Shown in pieces: positions 16,288 through 26,393 of a stretch of DNA of 64,000 nucleotides; within the stretch, counting starts at the first letter, position 1; every line of letters starts with the position of its first letter. The notes beneath the pieces are model-generated. The model did no database searches and was not told the origin of the DNA. It saw only the letters and a program-made list of their open reading frames with translations. Source of the DNA: Streptococcus parasuis (GTDB lineage Bacteria > Bacillota > Bacilli > Lactobacillales > Streptococcaceae). The stretch is taken from the NCBI RefSeq assembly GCF_021654455.1, contig NZ_AP024276.1, positions 2,108,001-2,172,000 on the forward strand. The letters are read 5' to 3'. The translations under genes and the position numbers were made by a program.

Positions 16288-17625
16288 TTAATTTCCAAAT
16301 TTTTCTTCTAAGAAATTGCTCAGAATATCCACATCTAGTCCTAAGTCACGAATGATGGTAGCTTTGTGAAATTCATCATAGTTATCCTTACCCGACCAAA
16401 CAAAAGAGTTGGTCACAATCTGATAGTTCTTAGCTGGCTCAACTGCTCTACTATTGATACAGAAGCGACTTCCTCGACGTTGAATCCCATGTACTTGCGG
16501 ATGAAGGCCTGTTGTGAGACTAGAAATCAAGTCCTCCCCCCGTATGCTGACTAGCAGCACGCGCTTCGAAAAGGGCAAGACCTTGACGACATCACTATAG
16601 TAAACAGGGCCTGCACTTAGGGATGTTCGGATACCAAAACCATTGATAACTGCCCCGTCTGGCTGATAGCCGAAAGAAACCGCCTGTTCAAATAGGGCTT
16701 GCGTAATAAGAGGGGCTAACGTTGATCGACCGTGACGAATACTGTCCCTTTCTCCATTTAAGGGGGCTGGGAGCTGAGCAATGGGATGTGCAAAGCGTGC
16801 ATTGCGTTCTGCTTGCATCTGATCAATCACTCTTCGAATCTCTTCGTCTTCGGTTTTTTGTTTATCAATCTCCACCAAGTCATAAGACAAGACCTTGTGA
16901 CTACCATCCGCATAGCATCTAAGGAGTAGATTGCCAAGAAAACGCCCATACTGTCCAGCTTGAAAAATACTGACATTTCCAACCTGACTCGGTGCTGATA
17001 AAATCGTATGGGTATGACCTCCGAAAATAAGATTCAACTGAGGAAATTCCCTCGCCAATCGGAGATCCTCTTCATAACCCAGGTGGCTAAGCAAAACAAT
17101 ATGTGCATCTTCCGCCATCTCTGCCAAAGCCCTTCTCAAGGCCTGTCTGTGGTCTTCAAACACCACTTTATCCGATGGAGAGGCGACTTCTTCTGTCTCT
17201 AGGGTCGTTAAACCAAGAACGTAGAGAGGCTGACCAGCTATATCGAAAACCAACTTATCTTCAATCGGTACCAATTCCTCAGCCTCATGCGGATTGCGAT
17301 AGGTAATATTGGTTGAAACAATGGGGAATTTGGCATAGTCATTCAAACGACTAAGCAACTCATCTCCGTGGTCAAATTCATGGTTGCCCAAGGTCATAGC
17401 CTGACAACCAATTCTATTCATTAATTCGATTTCCTTCACTCCCCGGTACATATTGAAGAAAATATTTCCAGAGAAGAGGTCGCCGCTGTCAAATACGAAG
17501 GTAGGTACACCTCTTTTCTCATTGCTCGCTCGAATGTCCGTAATTAGTTGCGCCTTCTTTGGAAAATTCTCCATATAGGAATGCATGTCATTGGTATGAA
17601 GTATGCTGATGTCCTTAAAATCCAT
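16288..17625 (-). CDS. 5'-nucleotidase / 2',3'-cyclic phosphodiesterase family metallophosphatase
   Basis: A 445-residue two-domain metallophosphatase of the UshA/YfkN type. Metal-binding motifs are visible: ILHTNDMHSY, FDSGDLFSG, TLGNHEFDHG and GGHTHT, followed by a C-terminal 5'-nucleotidase domain. There is no signal peptide, so it acts in the cytosol. The ATG is two bases after the stop of the 44-codon gene. Its place in a dNTP-synthesis operon suggests nucleotide turnover. Confidence 0.9.
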   Translation of the reverse strand: MDFKDISILHTNDMHSYMENFPKKAQLITDIRASNEKRGVPTFVFDSGDLFSGNIFFNMYRGVKEIELMNRIGCQAMTLGNHEFDHGDELLSRLNDYAKFPIVSTNITYRNPHEAEELVPIEDKLVFDIAGQPLYVLGLTTLETEEVASPSDKVVFEDHRQALRRALAEMAEDAHIVLLSHLGYEEDLRLAREFPQLNLIFGGHTHTILSAPSQVGNVSIFQAGQYGRFLGNLLLRCYADGSHKVLSYDLVEIDKQKTEDEEIRRVIDQMQAERNARFAHPIAQLPAPLNGERDSIRHGRSTLAPLITQALFEQAVSFGYQPDGAVINGFGIRTSLSAGPVYYSDVVKVLPFSKRVLLVSIRGEDLISSLTTGLHPQVHGIQRRGSRFCINSRAVEPAKNYQIVTNSFVWSGKDNYDEFHKATIIRDLGLDVDILSNFLEEKFGN

Positions 17626-17627
17626 GA

Positions 17628-17762
17628 CTATCTCTTCTTATTTCTAGCTTGCTTTAACAATTCTTGTACGCGAGACTTCTTGTCCTGCTTCACGTTAGAA
17701 TTTTTCTCATGATAGCGCTCAACAAGCGCCTTGCCCTTATCGTCTAATTGATATTTTCCCAT
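17628..17762 (-). CDS. Conserved 44-residue protein after nrdD
   Basis: The ORF reads MGKYQLDDKGKALVERYHEK and ends in a basic stretch (QARNKKR). A comparable short gene follows nrdD in other streptococci, from memory of the pneumococcal locus. It is followed two bases later by the 5'-nucleotidase ATG. Small, charged, probably helical; function unknown. Confidence 0.75.
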   Translation of the reverse strand: MGKYQLDDKGKALVERYHEKNSNVKQDKKSRVQELLKQARNKKR

Positions 17763-17809
17763 TCTTTTCACCTTATTTTCATTTTTGAACCTGTGTTCAT
17801 TTATAACAA

Positions 17810-17839
17810 ACTTCCACAGCTACTTGGAACTGTGGAAGT
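17810..17839 (-). terminator. Hairpin between nrdD and the 44-codon gene
   Basis: A perfect 10-base stem (ACTTCCACAG with its complement) with a short loop. On the minus strand a weak T-rich stretch follows. It may be a partial terminator or a processing site that lowers expression of the genes after nrdD. Confidence 0.6.
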
Positions 17840-17860
17840 CCTATCTTGTTTATTTATGAT

Positions 17861-20032
17861 TTACAAACTTGACCCGTTCATGTGTTTCACACGCGCTGAA
17901 ATTTCCTTGTGACGACCTTTTACCATCGGACGGGCTTGTGGATTGCCTAGATAGCCACAAGTTCGTTTAACAACATCCACCGACTTAGGATCGCTATTTC
18001 CACAATTTGGACACTTGAAACCACGCTCTGTTGGTTCAAAATCACCTTCAAAATCGCAGGCGTAACAATGGTCAATCGGAGTATTGGTTCCCAAGTAACC
18101 TACACGGTCATAGGCATAGTCCCAAACAGCTTCCAAAGCCTTTGGATTTTGTTGCAGTACAGGGTATTCACAGTAATGGATAAATCCACCACTGGCACCT
18201 ACAGCAGGATAAATTTTCTCAAAATCCAGTTTCTCAAACGGTGTTGGATTTTTGCGTACATCATAGTGGAAACTGTTAGTGTAATACTCTTTATCCGTAA
18301 TGTCCTTAACGATGCCAAATTTCTCTGTATCCATACGGCAGAAGCGGTCTGTCAGGCTTTCAGATGGTGTCGAATAAACTGAGAAATGATAACCATATTC
18401 ATCCGACCAATCTTCAACCAAGTCTTTCATTTTCTTGATAATATCCACCGTGAAATCTTTTGCCTCTGGGTTGGTCTCCCATTCGCCACCATAGAATACT
18501 GTTGCGACTTCATACAAACCAATGTAGCCCAAAGATACGGTTGCTCGACGATTTTTAAAGACTTCATCTACTGCGTCTGTCTTAGCCAATCGTTTGCCAA
18601 ATGCCCCATATTGATAGAGAATTGGAGCATTGGCCGGGGTTGCTTCCTTCACTCGTTCCACACGATAGACCAGAGCATCCTTGGCAATGGCCATACGTTC
18701 TGCAAAGATTTCCCAGAACTTATCCTTGTCTCCAGCAGACTCCATGGCAATCCGTGGCAAATTGACGGTTACGACACCCAAGTTCATACGACCAGATGTC
18801 ACATCTTGCCCATTTTCATCCTTCCAACCTTGTAGGAAAGAGCGGCAGCCCATTGGCACCTTGAAGGAACCTGTCAACTCAACGATCTTGTCATAAGAAA
18901 GCATATCTGGATACATACGCTTGGTTGCACATTCAATCGCCAATTGCTTGATGTCATAGTTTGGAGAATCTGGCTCCAAGTTCAAGCCACGCTTAACTGT
19001 GAAAATCAACTTAGGAAAGATAGCTGTCCGACCTTCGCGCCCCAGACCCTTGATACGAATGTTCAAAATCGCTTTTTGAATTTCTCGCTCAAACCACGAT
19101 GTCCCTAGCCCAAAACCGAGTGAGGTAAAGGGTGTTTGTCCATTGGAAGTAAAAAGGGTGTTGATTTCATACTCCAAAGACTGCATAGCGTCATAGATGT
19201 CTTTTTGCGTTTTAGCACGCGCATATTCTTCTTGCTTGTCTGCTAACACCCAATCCTTGGCGTCTTTCAAATGCTTTTGGTAATTGAGTTCCGCATAGGG
19301 CGCCAAAACTTCATCTATACGGTCAGCTGAGCAACCACCATATTGACTTGAGGCCACATTAGCAATGATTTGTGAAATCTGAGCCGTAGCTGTTTGGATA
19401 GATTTCGGACTTTCTACATCCGCATTTCCTATCTTGAAGCCTTGTGCCAACATTCCTTTGAAATCAATCAAACAACAGTTGGTCATTGGTGTATAAGGGC
19501 TGTAATCCAAGTCGTGGTAGTGGATGTCGCCTTTTTGATGGGCATTGGCCACATGAGCTGGCAATAATTTGAGACCGATTGACTTACCGACAATTCCTGC
19601 TGTCAGGTCACGTTGGGTATTGAACACATCCGCGTCTTTATTAGCATTTTCATTAACAACGGTTTGATCCTTGCTCAATAATTTATGGATCTCGAAATTG
19701 ATATCTGTAGCCTGATGACGGCGAAAATCACGGCGTGTGCGGTATTGAATATAAAGCTCCGCCAAATCATACAAATGAGCTTTTAACAATTCTTGCTCAA
19801 CAACCGTTTGAATTTCGTAAATTTGAACATCTTTCTCAAATCGGCGACCAATTTCAGCCAAAACAGCTTCTAATACTATTTTTAAACCTGCTTCTGAAAC
19901 AGGATGTTCTAATTCTTGGTTTGCCCGCCGAAGAGCCGAAAAAATCTTATCCTGTTCAAAGGACACTGTCCGTCCATCACGCTTTAATACCAACAATTCT
20001 ATGCTTGGCAAGACATTTTCTTGTACTCTCAT
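17861..20032 (-). CDS. nrdD: Anaerobic ribonucleoside-triphosphate reductase
   Basis: A class III ribonucleotide reductase of 723 residues, using the ATG at 20032 that follows GGAGG at eight bases (the frame extends to 20056). It has an N-terminal ATP-cone (LVLKRDGRTVSFEQDKI), a central catalytic domain, a zinc site of four Cys (CYAC and CPNC) and the C-terminal glycyl-radical motif RTCGYLGN. It makes dNTPs without oxygen, activated by NrdG. Two NrdR-like boxes lie 55-111 bases upstream. Confidence 0.97.
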   Translation of the reverse strand: MRVQENVLPSIELLVLKRDGRTVSFEQDKIFSALRRANQELEHPVSEAGLKIVLEAVLAEIGRRFEKDVQIYEIQTVVEQELLKAHLYDLAELYIQYRTRRDFRRHQATDINFEIHKLLSKDQTVVNENANKDADVFNTQRDLTAGIVGKSIGLKLLPAHVANAHQKGDIHYHDLDYSPYTPMTNCCLIDFKGMLAQGFKIGNADVESPKSIQTATAQISQIIANVASSQYGGCSADRIDEVLAPYAELNYQKHLKDAKDWVLADKQEEYARAKTQKDIYDAMQSLEYEINTLFTSNGQTPFTSLGFGLGTSWFEREIQKAILNIRIKGLGREGRTAIFPKLIFTVKRGLNLEPDSPNYDIKQLAIECATKRMYPDMLSYDKIVELTGSFKVPMGCRSFLQGWKDENGQDVTSGRMNLGVVTVNLPRIAMESAGDKDKFWEIFAERMAIAKDALVYRVERVKEATPANAPILYQYGAFGKRLAKTDAVDEVFKNRRATVSLGYIGLYEVATVFYGGEWETNPEAKDFTVDIIKKMKDLVEDWSDEYGYHFSVYSTPSESLTDRFCRMDTEKFGIVKDITDKEYYTNSFHYDVRKNPTPFEKLDFEKIYPAVGASGGFIHYCEYPVLQQNPKALEAVWDYAYDRVGYLGTNTPIDHCYACDFEGDFEPTERGFKCPNCGNSDPKSVDVVKRTCGYLGNPQARPMVKGRHKEISARVKHMNGSSL

Positions 20033-20086
20033 CTGACAAACCTCCAAATATTTCACTCCTTATAGTCTAGCACTTTGAATTTTAAA

Positions 20087-20143
20087 AATCAATATCTTGT
20101 GGCAAAAAAATGATTCTTTATTTTTAAACACAATATATAGTTT
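20087..20143. promoter_or_regulatory. Pair of NrdR-like boxes before nrdD
   Basis: Box 2 at 20128-20143 reads ACACAATATATAGTTT, 14 of 16 matches to the NrdR consensus ACACWATATATWGTGT. Box 1 at 20087-20102 reads AATCAATATCTTGTGG, 12 of 16. Their starts are 41 bases apart, close to four helical turns, as expected for the paired sites of NrdR. Consensus is from family knowledge; binding is inferred. Confidence 0.65.
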
Positions 20144-20229
20144 GCGTTTTCTGGAAGGAAATGAAAAAACAAGAAGATTTGCACTCCTTGTTTTCATTTA
20201 TTTTGATGGAAAGCCGAGTCCTACTCAAC

Positions 20230-20670
20230 CTATAAATGACGGTTTATGGCCTGCACGCTGGCTTCCATTTTCTTGTAATTGATGAAAAATAGCAGAGCGT
20301 AAATCAAGATAAAGAGGAGCCAGAAAAAGAGCAGTCCTGCCAGATTGACTGGAAACCAGCCCGCCAAAATCGCAAGCGGTGTGAAGCCAATCGCTGTCAC
20401 TAGAAAATGCGTCGCCGTCATCCGCATCAAGCTCCAATCTTGCTCAAAAATCTTGTCCGCAGCTTGGAAGAGGACACCAATTGCCCCCCAAATAAGTACT
20501 GAGATCAGCATAACCATCGGCTGCGAAAACCGCGCCAGGTAGATAGCTCCCATAGTCGAATGGGGATTGACCGGCAAGTAGTAGCCTCTGCCAAAGAAAC
20601 CTGCCATGATGATTGAAATCAAACTGCCAATGGTGACACCCATAGATGCCGATAAGAGATATTTTTTCAT
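20230..20670 (-). CDS. DUF3021 membrane protein
   Basis: A 146-residue protein with four predicted membrane segments and a short C-terminal tail. It matches the DUF3021 type that is routinely paired with a LytTR-domain regulator, as here: its start overlaps the end of the LytTR gene by four bases. In such pairs the membrane protein is thought to restrain the regulator. Signal unknown. Confidence 0.85.
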   Translation of the reverse strand: MKKYLLSASMGVTIGSLISIIMAGFFGRGYYLPVNPHSTMGAIYLARFSQPMVMLISVLIWGAIGVLFQAADKIFEQDWSLMRMTATHFLVTAIGFTPLAILAGWFPVNLAGLLFFWLLFILIYALLFFINYKKMEASVQAINRHL

Positions 20671-21110
20671 AATCCTAACCTTTCTTTAATAGTTTTTAAA
20701 TAACGACGGGATGAATAGGTGATGGAGCCATTTTTCATAAATAGTTTGACCATACCGTTTGGGGTCAGTTTGAGGTGGTCCAGTTGCCTAATATTGATAA
20801 TTTCCGATTGAGAAATTTGCAAAAAGTGTACAGGAAGCATATCTTTGACCTGATACAAGCGTAGATTGGAAGTAAAGGAATCCTCCTCAGTTTCCACCTG
20901 TAAGATTTTGTCTTCCAGATATAACCTTACAATACTAGCGTAATCTACAAGGTAAATCTGCTCTCCTTTCTTTACAGTCAGACTGGTAGTTCTCTTGTCT
21001 AAATTCTGAATATAGGTCACCAAGTGAGTAATTTGCTCAGACATAGACTGGGCTTCAATTGTCACCATATCTTCTAAAATTTCTGAAGAAATATCTAGTT
21101 TTACTTTCAT
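20667..21110 (-). CDS. LytTR-domain DNA-binding regulator
   Basis: A 147-residue protein with an N-terminal segment of about 45 residues and a C-terminal LytTR domain (VDYASIVRLYLEDK, LHFLQISQSEIINIRQLDHL-like strands). No receiver domain is present, so it is not a standard response regulator. It probably binds its own promoter and forms a regulatory pair with the DUF3021 protein. Confidence 0.87.
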   Translation of the reverse strand: MKVKLDISSEILEDMVTIEAQSMSEQITHLVTYIQNLDKRTTSLTVKKGEQIYLVDYASIVRLYLEDKILQVETEEDSFTSNLRLYQVKDMLPVHFLQISQSEIINIRQLDHLKLTPNGMVKLFMKNGSITYSSRRYLKTIKERLGL

Positions 21111-21233
21111 GTTCTCTCCTTTCTGTCCCTATTAAACACCATTTCTTTACTGGTTTCAAGGGCTTTTGGCTATATGGTTGATTACTTAAGCTAAACGGCA
21201 AAAAAGCCAGAACAGCTGTCCTGACTTTCATTG

Positions 21234-21337
21234 TATAGTCTTTTAGTTTGCTTTTAGTACTAGGCAACGAGCTGCAGACAGTACTGGAGTACGGCAAAGT
21301 GAGTTAACGAAGTAATAAAGCAAACTAAATGACTATA
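21234..21337. repeat. MITE-like repeat, copy 1
   Basis: A 104-base element with 21-base terminal inverted repeats differing at one position (left end TATAGTCTTTTAGTTTGC). The inner part holds GCAACGAGCTGCAG. A diverged second copy lies at 26263-26350. No coding capacity. It ends directly against the mutS stop codon (21338), so it probably shapes the mutS transcript end. Confidence 0.75.
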
Positions 21338-23878
21338 TTATAATTTCTTCTTCAACTCCGCCACCGCCATCATGACTTCCATTGGGGTCATATTATAGAT
21401 GTCCAGTTTTGCCAGTTCATCGAGGACTGGGTGAGATGGCGTGTCTGCGAAGAGGTCGATTTGACCAGACGGCTCTTCCACAACTGACGGAGCTGGGTGA
21501 GTTGGTGCAGTAGGAGCTTGGTTTTCAAGTGTCTGCAAAATCCTATCCGCCCGCTCCAATAGCTCCTCTGGCATTCCCGCAATCTTAGCCACATGGATCC
21601 CGTAGGACTTGTCAGCTGGACCTTGGGCAATCTTGTGGAGGAAGGTGACTTGGCCGTCCTTCTCCAAGGTCGATACATGGACATTCTCTAAGTGTTCCAA
21701 GGTCTGACTAAGGTCTGTCAACTCATGGTAGTGGGTGGCAAAGAGAGTCTTGGCACCAATCTTGTCGTGGATGTACTCGATGATAGACTGGGCCAGAGCC
21801 ATACCGTCATAGGTAGCCGTTCCCCGTCCAAGTTCGTCAAAGAGGATGAGCGAACGATCTGTCGCCAGACGGACCGCCTTATTGGCCTCCATCATTTCGA
21901 CCATGAAGGTCGATTGACCGCTGACCAGGTCATCTGCTGCCCCAATACGGGTAAAAATAGCATCGAAAATCGGCAATTCAGCCTGATCCGCAGGCACATA
22001 GGAACCCATCTGCGCCAGAATAACGATAACCGCCAACTGCCGCATATAGGTAGACTTACCACTCATGTTTGGACCTGTAATCAGCTGCATATGCGTATCG
22101 GTATTCAAGTGAATAGAGTTGGGAATGTAGGTCTGCTTGCCCATGACCTTCTCCACCACCGCATGACGACCACGGTCAATGGTCAATTCTCTTTGATCTG
22201 TAAAGCGTGGACAAACCAAATGTTGCTGCTCCGCCACAACTGCAAAGGCCTGCAAAACATCGATGGTTGCAATGGTCCGAGCCAACTTCTGCAAGCGACC
22301 GATATACTTCTCAACCTCTTGGCGAATCCGCATGAAAATCTCGTACTCCAAATTAGCAGACTTATCACGCGCCTCCAACATCTGCCCTTCGATCTTAGCC
22401 AACTCTTCCGTTCCATAACGCTCCGAGTTTTTCAAGGTCGCCTTACGGAAGAAATGACTAGGCACATTGCCCAGATTGGAATTGGTCACATGGAAATAGT
22501 AACCGTCTTTTTTATTGTAATCAATCTTAAGATTGTTGATACCAGACGCTTCACGCTCCTTGGCCTCAATCTCCGCAATCCAACCCGCTCCCTCACGCAT
22601 GACCAGACGGTACTGATCCAGCGTTTCGTCAAAGCCCGTACGGATGATGTTTCCATCTGTGATGGTCCCTTGGGCTTCTGGGTCAATAGCAGAGCTGATG
22701 AGAGCATGCAGTTCTGGAATTGGGTCCAATCCAGCTACCAGATTGCCTAGAGCAGGCTCATTGATTTGTAGCAAGATATTCTTGATTGCTGGGATATTTC
22801 CCAGAGTCTGGGAGAGCTGCAAGAGATCCTTGGGCATGGTTTTCCCAAAAGATACCCGACTGGCCAAGCGTTCGATGTCATAGACACCTTTTAAAGCCTC
22901 GACCAAGTCACTCCGTTCAAAGAAGTAATCCAGAAAAACCTGAACGACAGCCTGACGATTCTCAATCCGCTTAAGGTCAATCAAGGGACGATCAATCCAT
23001 GTCCGCAATAGTCGCATCCCCATAGCTGTCTTGGTTTCGTCTAGCAACCAGTACAAACTACCGTGCTTCTTGCCTGTCCGACCGTTTTCAAGCAGGTCCA
23101 GACTGGACTTGGTTGCATAGTCCATTTGCAGATAGTCCTTGATTTCATAGTGAACCACTTTTTGCAAATGGACCAAATCCCGCATCTGAGTCCTATGAAG
23201 GTAGCTGAGAAGCTTGCCTGCTGCAGCTTTCTCCAAGTCTGTCAAGGAATTATCAATCAATTGGACATCCTCTGTCACCTCATCTTCAAAAGAGAGCAAC
23301 AAGTTCATCTGATTAGAGAAAACCTGCTCCTCTTCCTCCGACAGAGCATAGCCGATGACCAATTCACGTGCCCGTAAATTGCGGATTTCACCGCAAAGAC
23401 TGGTAAAATCATCCAAACTAGTCACAAAAAACTGACCTGTTGATACATCCATATAAGAAAGTGCGAACTGCACTCCCTGACGGTCAATCGCAACCAAATA
23501 GTTACTGTCGGCTCCCATCTTTGATGAATCGGTCACTGTGCCTGGAGTGATGACTTGCACCACTTCACGTTTAACAACTCCAACAGCCTGTTTGGGATCT
23601 TCCATTTGTTCAGCAATAGCGACCTTATGCCCCAGTTCAACTAGTGTGTCGATATACTGTTGTGCTGCGTGATAAGGCACCCCGGCCATAGGAATAGGGT
23701 TTTCTGCATTCTTATTCCTACTGGTCAAAGACAATTCCAATATCTGAGCCGCCTCTACCGCATCTTCATAAAATAACTCATAAAAGTCTCCCATACGAAA
23801 AAGCAAAAAAGCATCTGGATATTGTGCTTTTATATCCAGATACTGCTGCATTCCTGGAGAAATTTTTTCTGTTGCCAT
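21338..23878 (-). CDS. mutS: DNA mismatch repair ATPase MutS
   Basis: An 846-residue MutS1. The mismatch-recognition Phe-X-Glu motif is in [16 protein letters not shown], the Walker A in [14 protein letters not shown], Walker B in [15 protein letters not shown], and ATHYHELT follows. Full length for the family. It recognises mispairs and recruits MutL. The argR-mutS order next to argS is common in streptococci. The gap to argR is 23 bases, so argR and mutS are probably co-transcribed. Confidence 0.97.
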   Translation of the reverse strand: MATEKISPGMQQYLDIKAQYPDAFLLFRMGDFYELFYEDAVEAAQILELSLTSRNKNAENPIPMAGVPYHAAQQYIDTLVELGHKVAIAEQMEDPKQAVGVVKREVVQVITPGTVTDSSKMGADSNYLVAIDRQGVQFALSYMDVSTGQFFVTSLDDFTSLCGEIRNLRARELVIGYALSEEEEQVFSNQMNLLLSFEDEVTEDVQLIDNSLTDLEKAAAGKLLSYLHRTQMRDLVHLQKVVHYEIKDYLQMDYATKSSLDLLENGRTGKKHGSLYWLLDETKTAMGMRLLRTWIDRPLIDLKRIENRQAVVQVFLDYFFERSDLVEALKGVYDIERLASRVSFGKTMPKDLLQLSQTLGNIPAIKNILLQINEPALGNLVAGLDPIPELHALISSAIDPEAQGTITDGNIIRTGFDETLDQYRLVMREGAGWIAEIEAKEREASGINNLKIDYNKKDGYYFHVTNSNLGNVPSHFFRKATLKNSERYGTEELAKIEGQMLEARDKSANLEYEIFMRIRQEVEKYIGRLQKLARTIATIDVLQAFAVVAEQQHLVCPRFTDQRELTIDRGRHAVVEKVMGKQTYIPNSIHLNTDTHMQLITGPNMSGKSTYMRQLAVIVILAQMGSYVPADQAELPIFDAIFTRIGAADDLVSGQSTFMVEMMEANKAVRLATDRSLILFDELGRGTATYDGMALAQSIIEYIHDKIGAKTLFATHYHELTDLSQTLEHLENVHVSTLEKDGQVTFLHKIAQGPADKSYGIHVAKIAGMPEELLERADRILQTLENQAPTAPTHPAPSVVEEPSGQIDLFADTPSHPVLDELAKLDIYNMTPMEVMMAVAELKKKL

Positions 23879-23901
23879 CCATTATTCTCTCATTCTAACG
23901 A

Positions 23902-24339
23902 TTACAAGAAACTATTTATTTCTTCCTCAACACGTTGAGCAGAAACATCATCTTTACAGATGACCAATAAGGTATCCGCACCAGCTACGGTTCCTAAAAT
24001 GGTCTCTGGTTTCTCTTCATCAATAATATTGGCCATCAAGGCCGCTTCCCCTAGTTCCGAATGTAGAACCAGGATAAAACTAGCTCGGTTTACACTTTTC
24101 GTATATTGGGCTAGTAATTGACAAAAATGAACCTGACTATCATCCTCTCCTAGTGCATAAAAGGACTCCCCAGATTCGTGAACTTTTACAACACCCAATT
24201 CTCTCAAATCTCGTGACAAGGTTGTCTGTGTCACGGAAATTCCCTGTTCTTCCAACCATAATTGAATGTCAATTTGACGGCCGACCTTACCTTGCCGAAT
24301 CATTGACTTAATCAATTCATGCCTCTCTAATTTATTCAT
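23902..24339 (-). CDS. argR: Arginine repressor
   Basis: A 145-residue ArgR with an N-terminal winged helix (RHELIKSMIRQGKVGRQIDI, TQTTLSRDLRELGVVKV) and a C-terminal hexamerisation and arginine-binding domain containing the GTVAGADTLLVIC segment with the conserved GxxAGxDT pattern. Divergent from argS with a shared control region that holds an ARG-box-like site. Confidence 0.95.
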   Translation of the reverse strand: MNKLERHELIKSMIRQGKVGRQIDIQLWLEEQGISVTQTTLSRDLRELGVVKVHESGESFYALGEDDSQVHFCQLLAQYTKSVNRASFILVLHSELGEAALMANIIDEEKPETILGTVAGADTLLVICKDDVSAQRVEEEINSFL

Positions 24340-24354
24340 ACTTGTACCTCAAAA

Positions 24355-24421
24355 TGTATATTTATAGAAATATTATAACATTTTTCCCAACTATTGACCT
24401 AGAATTATGATAAAATAGAAT
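24355..24421. promoter_or_regulatory. argR-argS control region: ARG-box-like site and argS promoter
   Basis: 24355-24368 reads TGTATATTTATAGA, near the ARG box TGTATAWWTATACA. For argS, a -35 TTGACC (24394-24399) and -10 TAGAAT (24416-24421) are 16 bases apart. On the minus strand TATAAT (24372-24377) may be the argR -10, placing the box just after the argR start point. ArgR autoregulation is inference. Confidence 0.5.
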
Positions 24422-24446
24422 CAATAACTCTTGGAGGGATTTTTTT

Positions 24447-26135
24447 ATGGATCATAAACAAACGGTAGCAGAAAAATTATTTGCTGTCCTTCCTCAATTA
24501 GACATTGAGACGATTTATTCATTACTCGAAAAACCAAAATCATCAGAAATGGGTGACGTTGCTTTTCCTGCCTTCTCACTTGCAAAAGTGGAGCGAAAAG
24601 CGCCACAGGCTATCGCAACGGATATCGTGGAAAAGATTGATACAACTGGCTTTGAGAAAGTTGTTGCAACTGGTCCTTATGTCAACTTCTTCTTGGATAA
24701 GGATGCTATTTCCCACCAAGTCTTGACAGATGTGATTGCTGAAAAAGACCAGTATGGTCAACTCAATATCGGTCAAGGTCGCAATGTTACCATCGATATG
24801 TCAAGTCCAAACATTGCCAAACCATTCTCAGTTGGACACTTGCGCTCAACTGTTATCGGTGATGCTCTTGCCAATATCCATGCAAAACTAGGCTTCAATC
24901 CAATCCGTATCAACCACTTGGGTGACTGGGGAAAACAATTTGGTATGTTGATCGTTGCCTACAAACTGTGGGGGGACAAGGCTGCTGTCGAAGCAGACCC
25001 AATTTCAGAACTCCTCAAACTCTACGTTCGTATCAACGCTGAGGCCGAAGAAAAACCTGAATTGGATGAGGAAGCACGCCAATGGTTCAAAAAATTGGAA
25101 GATGGCGACCAAGAAGCCTTGGAATTGTGGCAATGGTTCCGTGATGAAAGTTTGGTCGAATTTAACCGTATCTATGAAAAACTAGATGTCCACTTCGACA
25201 GCTTCAACGGTGAAGCTTTCTATAACGATAAGATGGACGAGGGTATCCAAATCTTAGAAGAAAAAGGTCTTCTTCAAGAATCTAAAGGTGCTCAAATTGT
25301 TGACCTTGAAAGCTACAACCTTCCACCTGCTCTTATCAGAAAAACAGACGGTGCAACCCTCTACATCACGCGCGATATGGCAACAGCAATGTACCGCAAA
25401 CGCACCTATGACTTTGTGAAAAGTATCTACGTCGTTGGTCAAGAGCAAATCAACCATTTCAAACAGTTGAAAGCTGTTCTAAAGGAAATGGGATTTGACT
25501 GGAGCGACGATATGACCCATATCACTTTCGGTCTTGTTACCAAGGACAAGAAAAAGCTCTCTACTCGTAAAGGGAACATCATCCTGCTCGAACCAACTTT
25601 GGACGAAGCAATTTCACGCGCCCTTTCACAAATTGAAGCCAAAAATCCTAATCTTGAGAACAAGGAAGAGGTGGCTCATGCAGTCGGTGTCGGTGCTGTT
25701 AAGTTCTTCGATCTAAAAACTGACCGTGACAACGGCTACGACTTCGATTTAGAGGCTATGGTTTCCTTTGAAGGTGAGACAGGTCCTTATGTACAATACG
25801 CATACGCCCGTATCCAGTCTATCTTGCGCAAAGCAAACTTTGTTCCAAGCGCAGAAAATGACTACAAACTAGCTGACGCAGAAAGCTGGGAAATTATCAA
25901 ACATATCCAAAACTTCTCAACTGTTGTAGAACGTGCTGGTGATAAATTTGACCCATCTCTCATTGCTAAATATGCTATTAATCTAGCCCAAGCCTTCAAT
26001 AAGTATTACGCACATACTCGTATCTTGGATGAAAGCCCAGAGCGTGATAGCCGTCTAGCACTGGCCTATGCAACTGGTGTAGTTCTTAAAGAAGCGCTTC
26101 GCCTCCTCGGTGTAAAAGCTCCAGAAAAAATGTAA
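24447..26135 (+). CDS. argS: Arginyl-tRNA synthetase
   Basis: A 562-residue class I synthetase, start after TTGGAGGG. The HIGH-like motif is in [16 protein letters not shown] (here VGHL), a KMSKS-like region in KKLSTRKGN, and the DALR anticodon-binding domain is at the C terminus ending [10 protein letters not shown], the usual end of ArgRS. Charges tRNA-Arg in the cytosol. Confidence 0.97.
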   Translation: MDHKQTVAEKLFAVLPQLDIETIYSLLEKPKSSEMGDVAFPAFSLAKVERKAPQAIATDIVEKIDTTGFEKVVATGPYVNFFLDKDAISHQVLTDVIAEKDQYGQLNIGQGRNVTIDMSSPNIAKPFSVGHLRSTVIGDALANIHAKLGFNPIRINHLGDWGKQFGMLIVAYKLWGDKAAVEADPISELLKLYVRINAEAEEKPELDEEARQWFKKLEDGDQEALELWQWFRDESLVEFNRIYEKLDVHFDSFNGEAFYNDKMDEGIQILEEKGLLQESKGAQIVDLESYNLPPALIRKTDGATLYITRDMATAMYRKRTYDFVKSIYVVGQEQINHFKQLKAVLKEMGFDWSDDMTHITFGLVTKDKKKLSTRKGNIILLEPTLDEAISRALSQIEAKNPNLENKEEVAHAVGVGAVKFFDLKTDRDNGYDFDLEAMVSFEGETGPYVQYAYARIQSILRKANFVPSAENDYKLADAESWEIIKHIQNFSTVVERAGDKFDPSLIAKYAINLAQAFNKYYAHTRILDESPERDSRLALAYATGVVLKEALRLLGVKAPEKM

Positions 26136-26137
26136 TC

Positions 26138-26168
26138 AAAGCCTTCGGCCACCAGCCGAGGCTTTTTT
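26138..26168 (+). terminator. Terminator of argS
   Basis: A GC-rich hairpin (AAGCCTTCGGC paired with GCCGAGGCTT, one bulge) followed by a T run directly after the argS stop. Confidence 0.9.
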
Positions 26169-26262
26169 CTACCCCTCCGATACCAGCTTCAGTCCGAATT
26201 ATTGGTTGGAGTTTAACCTGATTTCTATAAGTAAATACCTTTCGGCGTTACGAATAAATAGA

Positions 26263-26350
26263 TATAGTCGTTTAGTTTTCTTTAAGTACAAAGCAACGAG
26301 CTGCAGGCTGAACTGAAGTAGGGCAATCAAAGATAAACTAAATGACTACA
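26263..26350. repeat. MITE-like repeat, copy 2
   Basis: An 88-base relative of the element at 21234-21337. It has the same ends (TATAGTC..TTTAGTTT and AACTAAATGACTACA) and the same core AGCAACGAGCTGCAG, with a shorter middle. It sits 44 bases before the CHAP gene and may carry part of its upstream control region. Confidence 0.72.
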
Positions 26351-26393
26351 AGAGGGATCATTCGTACCTCAACATCTATTAGAAGGAGGGTTC

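Noticed and set aside
20667..21110. LytTR gene as partner of the orphan kinase at 44842
   Set aside because: It lacks a receiver domain and is coupled to DUF3021, so it is not a phosphorelay partner.
21692..22750. 352-codon open frame on the plus strand
   Set aside because: It lies wholly opposite mutS, has no ribosome site and reads as low-quality protein; mutS is certain.
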